The translations under genes were made by a program, and so were the position numbers. A DNA stretch of 64,000 bases from Sphingorhabdus sp. SMR4y (GTDB lineage Bacteria > Pseudomonadota > Alphaproteobacteria > Sphingomonadales > Sphingomonadaceae): assembly GCF_002218195.1 (NCBI RefSeq), contig NZ_CP022336.1, positions 1,545,001 to 1,609,000 on the forward strand, given 5' to 3'. Each line of letters starts with the position of its first letter. The stretch's first letter is position 1. A model generated the notes under the pieces. It did no database searches. It had not been told where the DNA came from and saw nothing but the letters and a program-made list of their open reading frames with translations. Positions 60,983 through 64,000 of the stretch are shown piece after piece.

Positions 60983-62575
60983 CTAATGCCGGAAATGGCG
61001 CATGCCGGTGAACAGCATCGCGAGCCCGGCTTCGTCAGCGGCGGCGATGACTTCATCGTCGCGAATCGAGCCGCCGGGCTGGATTACTGCGGTGGCGCCC
61101 GCCTCGACCGCGGCCAGCAGGCCGTCGGCGAAAGGGAAGAAGGCATCGGAGGCGACTGCCGAACCGATGGTGCGGGCTTCGCTCCAGCCGGCTTTTTCCG
61201 CTGCATCCTTGGCTTTCCATGCCGCGATCCGCGCCGACTCCAGCCGGTTCATCTGGCCAGCGCCGACGCCGGCCGTCGCGCCGTCCTTGGCATAGACAAT
61301 AGCGTTGGATTTGACATGTTTGGCAACCGTCCAGGCGAACAGGCAATCGGTCATTTCCTGCGCACTCGGCTGGCGCTTGGTCACGCATTTCAGATCATCG
61401 CGCGATATCTGGCCATTGTCGCGGGACTGCAGCAGGAAACCGCCGGCGATGGACTTGAAGCCCATGCCGGTGCGCGCCGGATCGGGAAGCTCTCCGGTCA
61501 GCAACAGGCGCAGATTCTTCTTCTTGGCGAAAATGGCCTTGGCCTCGTCATCGGCATCGGGGGCGCAGACGACTTCGGTGAAGATGCCGGTCATCGCTTC
61601 CGCCGCCGGTCCATCGAGCGGGCGGTTGACCGCGATAATGCCGCCAAAGGCCGACACGCTGTCGCAGGCCAGAGCGGCCTTGTATGCGTCGAGAATAGTG
61701 TCGGCGCTGGCGACGCCGCACGGATTGGCGTGCTTGACGATGACCACGGTCGGCGGCCCGTCGCGAAATTCGCTGACCAGCTCGAGCGCGGCATCGGCGT
61801 CGTTATAATTATTATAGCTGAGCGCCTTGCCCTGCAGCTGTTCGGCCTGGGCAATGCCGCTCGCGGACGGGCCGTCGGGCAGATAGAGCGCGGCACTCTG
61901 GTGCGGATTTTCGCCATAGCGCAGCTCGACCGGGCTGCTCATGGTGACCGGCAGCGTATCGGGGAACATCTTGCCCTGGTCGGCAAAACCGAACCACTGG
62001 GCGATCATGCTGTCATAGCTGGCGGTCGCGGCAAAGGCCTTGGCGGCCATGTTCTTGCGGAAAGCGAGCGAGGTGCCACCGTCATTCTGCTGCAGCTCGG
62101 TCAGCAGGGTATCATAATCGGAGGGATCGGTGACGATGGTGACGAAATCGTGATTCTTTGCCGCGCTGCGCACCATCGAGGGCCCGCCGATATCGATATT
62201 CTCGATAATCTCGTCCCGTTCCGCGCCCTTGGCGACGGTCTGGGCGAAGGGGTAGAGATTGACGATCACCAGATCGATCCCGGCAATATCATGTTCTTCC
62301 ATCGAGGCGACATGGCCGGCATCATCGCGCCGGGCGAGCAGGCCGCCGTGCACTTTCGGATGCAGGGTCTTGACCCGCCCGTCCATCATTTCTGGGAACT
62401 CGGTCACATCGCTGATGTCGGCGACGTCGAGTCCCGCTTCGCGCAGCGCCTTGGCCGTGCCGCCGGTCGAGATCAGCGCGATTCCCATCGCCGCCAGCTG
62501 CTTGCCAAGATCGGCGAGACCGCTCTTGTCCGAAACCGACAAAAGCGCGCGGTTGATTTTTATATTTTCGGTCAT
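60983..62575 (-). CDS. purH: Bifunctional AICAR transformylase/IMP cyclohydrolase
   Basis: A 530-residue enzyme doing the last two steps of IMP synthesis. The N-terminal IMP cyclohydrolase (MGS-like) domain opens with [20 protein letters not shown], then [20 protein letters not shown] and GGLLARRD. The transformylase domain has [30 protein letters not shown] with the catalytic Lys-His, and [20 protein letters not shown] at the end. Length is standard. The ATG at 62575 lies 2 bases after the stop of the heparinase-like gene, so the two are coupled. Confidence 0.97.
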   Translation of the reverse strand: MTENIKINRALLSVSDKSGLADLGKQLAAMGIALISTGGTAKALREAGLDVADISDVTEFPEMMDGRVKTLHPKVHGGLLARRDDAGHVASMEEHDIAGIDLVIVNLYPFAQTVAKGAERDEIIENIDIGGPSMVRSAAKNHDFVTIVTDPSDYDTLLTELQQNDGGTSLAFRKNMAAKAFAATASYDSMIAQWFGFADQGKMFPDTLPVTMSSPVELRYGENPHQSAALYLPDGPSASGIAQAEQLQGKALSYNNYNDADAALELVSEFRDGPPTVVIVKHANPCGVASADTILDAYKAALACDSVSAFGGIIAVNRPLDGPAAEAMTGIFTEVVCAPDADDEAKAIFAKKKNLRLLLTGELPDPARTGMGFKSIAGGFLLQSRDNGQISRDDLKCVTKRQPSAQEMTDCLFAWTVAKHVKSNAIVYAKDGATAGVGAGQMNRLESARIAAWKAKDAAEKAGWSEARTIGSAVASDAFFPFADGLLAAVEAGATAVIQPGGSIRDDEVIAAADEAGLAMLFTGMRHFRH

Positions 62576-62577
62576 TC

Positions 62578-64000
62578 TTACCCCATATGTTTGAGCAGCC
62601 AGCCGGTGGCGCCGCCGCCCCTGCCCACTGCTCCGGAAATTACCATCTGCATGACCTCATGGCCTATGCCCATGCCATCGACCCAGACGCTTTCTTCCAG
62701 TTGAATCTCTCCGCTGGTCGAGCGGAATTGCCACAAATTCCCATCCTTCAGACGCAACAAGACGCCCTTTCCTTCCGAGATCAGGTCAGTTTCTATATCA
62801 GGGCCAAGATGGAAGCGCAGCGCATATTCGATATCATTTTTGCGCCGTCGGCGTTTTTTGCCATCCGGGATCAGCATATCCTCGCCGCGCAGCTCCAGCC
62901 CGTCCGAGCGGACCAGCAGCAACCGCTTGTGGAGCAAGCCAAAGCGCCTGGCATAGCCGTCGTGGCTGGCCTCGAGCCGGGTCGCGTTTTCGACATCGCG
63001 ACGGAACAGTTCGACTTCGCTGACGCCGCGGCCGAGCTTGCCGTCCGGAAGGATCGAGGTGCTGTTGCTGTCGGCGATGCACAGGGTGCTGTGGGCAGCG
63101 GTGGTGCGCAGGCCGCGCGCGAGCGCCGCCGGGATGGTCGCGCCGACCAGTCCAGCCCCGCCACAATTGCTGATGATCCGGCAGTCGCCATTGGAAAATT
63201 CAAAGGCCAGTGTCGAGGCGCAGCCGGCCACCGCCATGCGCGCGATCGGCGGCGGCGCGGCATCGAGAACCAGCACCGAACGGCCGGAAGAAACGCGCTG
63301 ATAACCCCATTCGTGCGCCTGCCGCAGCGGTCTGGCCCGAACACCGCTGGCCTCCACCACTTGCGCGATCTGTTCCGCCGAGGTGGCGCCGCTGCCCTGC
63401 CAATTGCCCAGAGTTCCGTCAAAATGGGTCAGCGCGGTGAGCGGCGGCACCGCCTTGTTGAGCGCTTCTTCCAGAAAGGCAGGGGCATCTTCCTTGCGCG
63501 CGATATAGACCTGCTTGAGCATCGACAGCAGGATCACCGCATCGATCTGGTTGAGCGGCGAACGCGAGACGGAGCCGCCGTCGGCAAAGAAAAATTCGCC
63601 CATCGCCTTCTCCAGCCCCGCTTCGCCGACAATCTGGCGGACCCGTCCCTCGGGCAGCAGCAGCGAGGCTGCGACGACACCGCTCCACGCGACCAACCGG
63701 CCAAGGCTGCTGTTGGCCTTGTCCGCGGTCCGGTCGAGATGACGGGCGGTGCGGGCGATATTGTTGAGCAGCTTGGAGCGGTAGATGAGATCGCGCGACG
63801 ACAGGATAAGCGGCGCATGGCTGGCCCAGATCAGCAACCGCCAGCCACAATTGTCGGGCCGCCACGCCGGCTGGCGAATCGTGTCGCCATTGGCATCGAG
63901 CCACTGGTTCATCAGTTTTTCCGCCACCGGCACGGCCTGGTCCCGGGACGCCGCCGTGTCGAGATCGCGCAGCCACTGGAAACGGTGGACATAATCCTCG
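62578..64000 (-). CDS. Heparinase II/III family protein (5' cut by window)
   Basis: At least 474 residues; the frame is open to the right edge (upstream residues read [11 protein letters not shown]), so the true start lies outside. It has the alpha/alpha-toroid part ([32 protein letters not shown]) and the C-terminal beta-sandwich with [18 protein letters not shown] and [19 protein letters not shown]. This is the heparinase II/III-like fold present in nearly all sphingomonads next to purH, as recalled; whether it degrades polysaccharide is untested. The GTG at 63933 is not the start. It is coupled to purH. Confidence 0.85.
   Translation of the reverse strand, partial: EDYVHRFQWLRDLDTAASRDQAVPVAEKLMNQWLDANGDTIRQPAWRPDNCGWRLLIWASHAPLILSSRDLIYRSKLLNNIARTARHLDRTADKANSSLGRLVAWSGVVAASLLLPEGRVRQIVGEAGLEKAMGEFFFADGGSVSRSPLNQIDAVILLSMLKQVYIARKEDAPAFLEEALNKAVPPLTALTHFDGTLGNWQGSGATSAEQIAQVVEASGVRARPLRQAHEWGYQRVSSGRSVLVLDAAPPPIARMAVAGCASTLAFEFSNGDCRIISNCGGAGLVGATIPAALARGLRTTAAHSTLCIADSNSTSILPDGKLGRGVSEVELFRRDVENATRLEASHDGYARRFGLLHKRLLLVRSDGLELRGEDMLIPDGKKRRRRKNDIEYALRFHLGPDIETDLISEGKGVLLRLKDGNLWQFRSTSGEIQLEESVWVDGMGIGHEVMQMVISGAVGRGGGATGWLLKHMG

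Overview
This window looks like a chromosomal piece of a sphingomonad (Alphaproteobacteria, Sphingomonadales; Sphingopyxis/Sphingorhabdus-like is an inference). The evidence is the GC-rich housekeeping coding, two very large TonB-dependent receptors, a GAF plus HisKA_2 histidine kinase, a lasso-type leader peptide, and many copies of the intergenic repeats centred on CCTTCGACAAGCTCAGGACG that are common in this order. No rRNA, tRNA or CRISPR array was found.

Layout. 1-10.9 kb: end of a sugar-phosphate isomerase-like gene, a CBS protein, a small membrane protein overlapping an acyl-CoA thioesterase, two tandem DUF4139 secreted proteins, a DUF389 membrane protein, a TetR regulator facing a VOC/AhpD-like gene pair, and acnA. 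11.0-19.9 kb is the accessory region: an AT-richer Dcm-type methylase/Vsr/HNH nuclease cassette, a repeat cluster, the native cinA-like and map genes, then a second AT-rich block. That block holds an unrecognised three-gene cassette (PD-(D/E)XK-like nuclease plus two related small proteins). Next to it are toxin-antitoxin remnants, an orphan lasso-peptide-like precursor and a small HNH protein.

20-28 kb: 1-Cys peroxiredoxin, a 50-residue basic protein, an OmpA-family protein, a histidine kinase, a quinohaemoprotein alcohol dehydrogenase, and the nitrogen pair P-II/glnA with a candidate sigma-54 promoter and a clear terminator. 28.5-34.7 kb: tamB-tamA outer-membrane assembly operon. 35-40.5 kb: YcaQ-like protein and DMT transporter, then an Fe-alcohol dehydrogenase/thioesterase/acyl-CoA dehydrogenase operon with a palindromic candidate operator.

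40.6-49.8 kb: a DUF3604 (PHP-like) lipoprotein, a membrane-anchored parvulin isomerase and a HupE/UreJ permease form one operon, bracketed by two closely related TonB-dependent receptors. I read this as one functional module of unknown substrate. 50-64 kb is mostly housekeeping: gpmA, a diguanylate cyclase, purEK, folA, a dipeptidase, ribF, ileS (carrying an in-frame intergenic-type repeat pair), lspA, a DUF3035 lipoprotein, a DUF167 protein, purH and a heparinase II/III family gene running off the right edge.

The best candidates for undescribed biology are the three-gene nuclease cassette (16.3-18.4 kb), the orphan lasso-type precursor (19.0 kb), the receptor-bracketed DUF3604/PPIase/HupE module, and the repeat insertion inside ileS.
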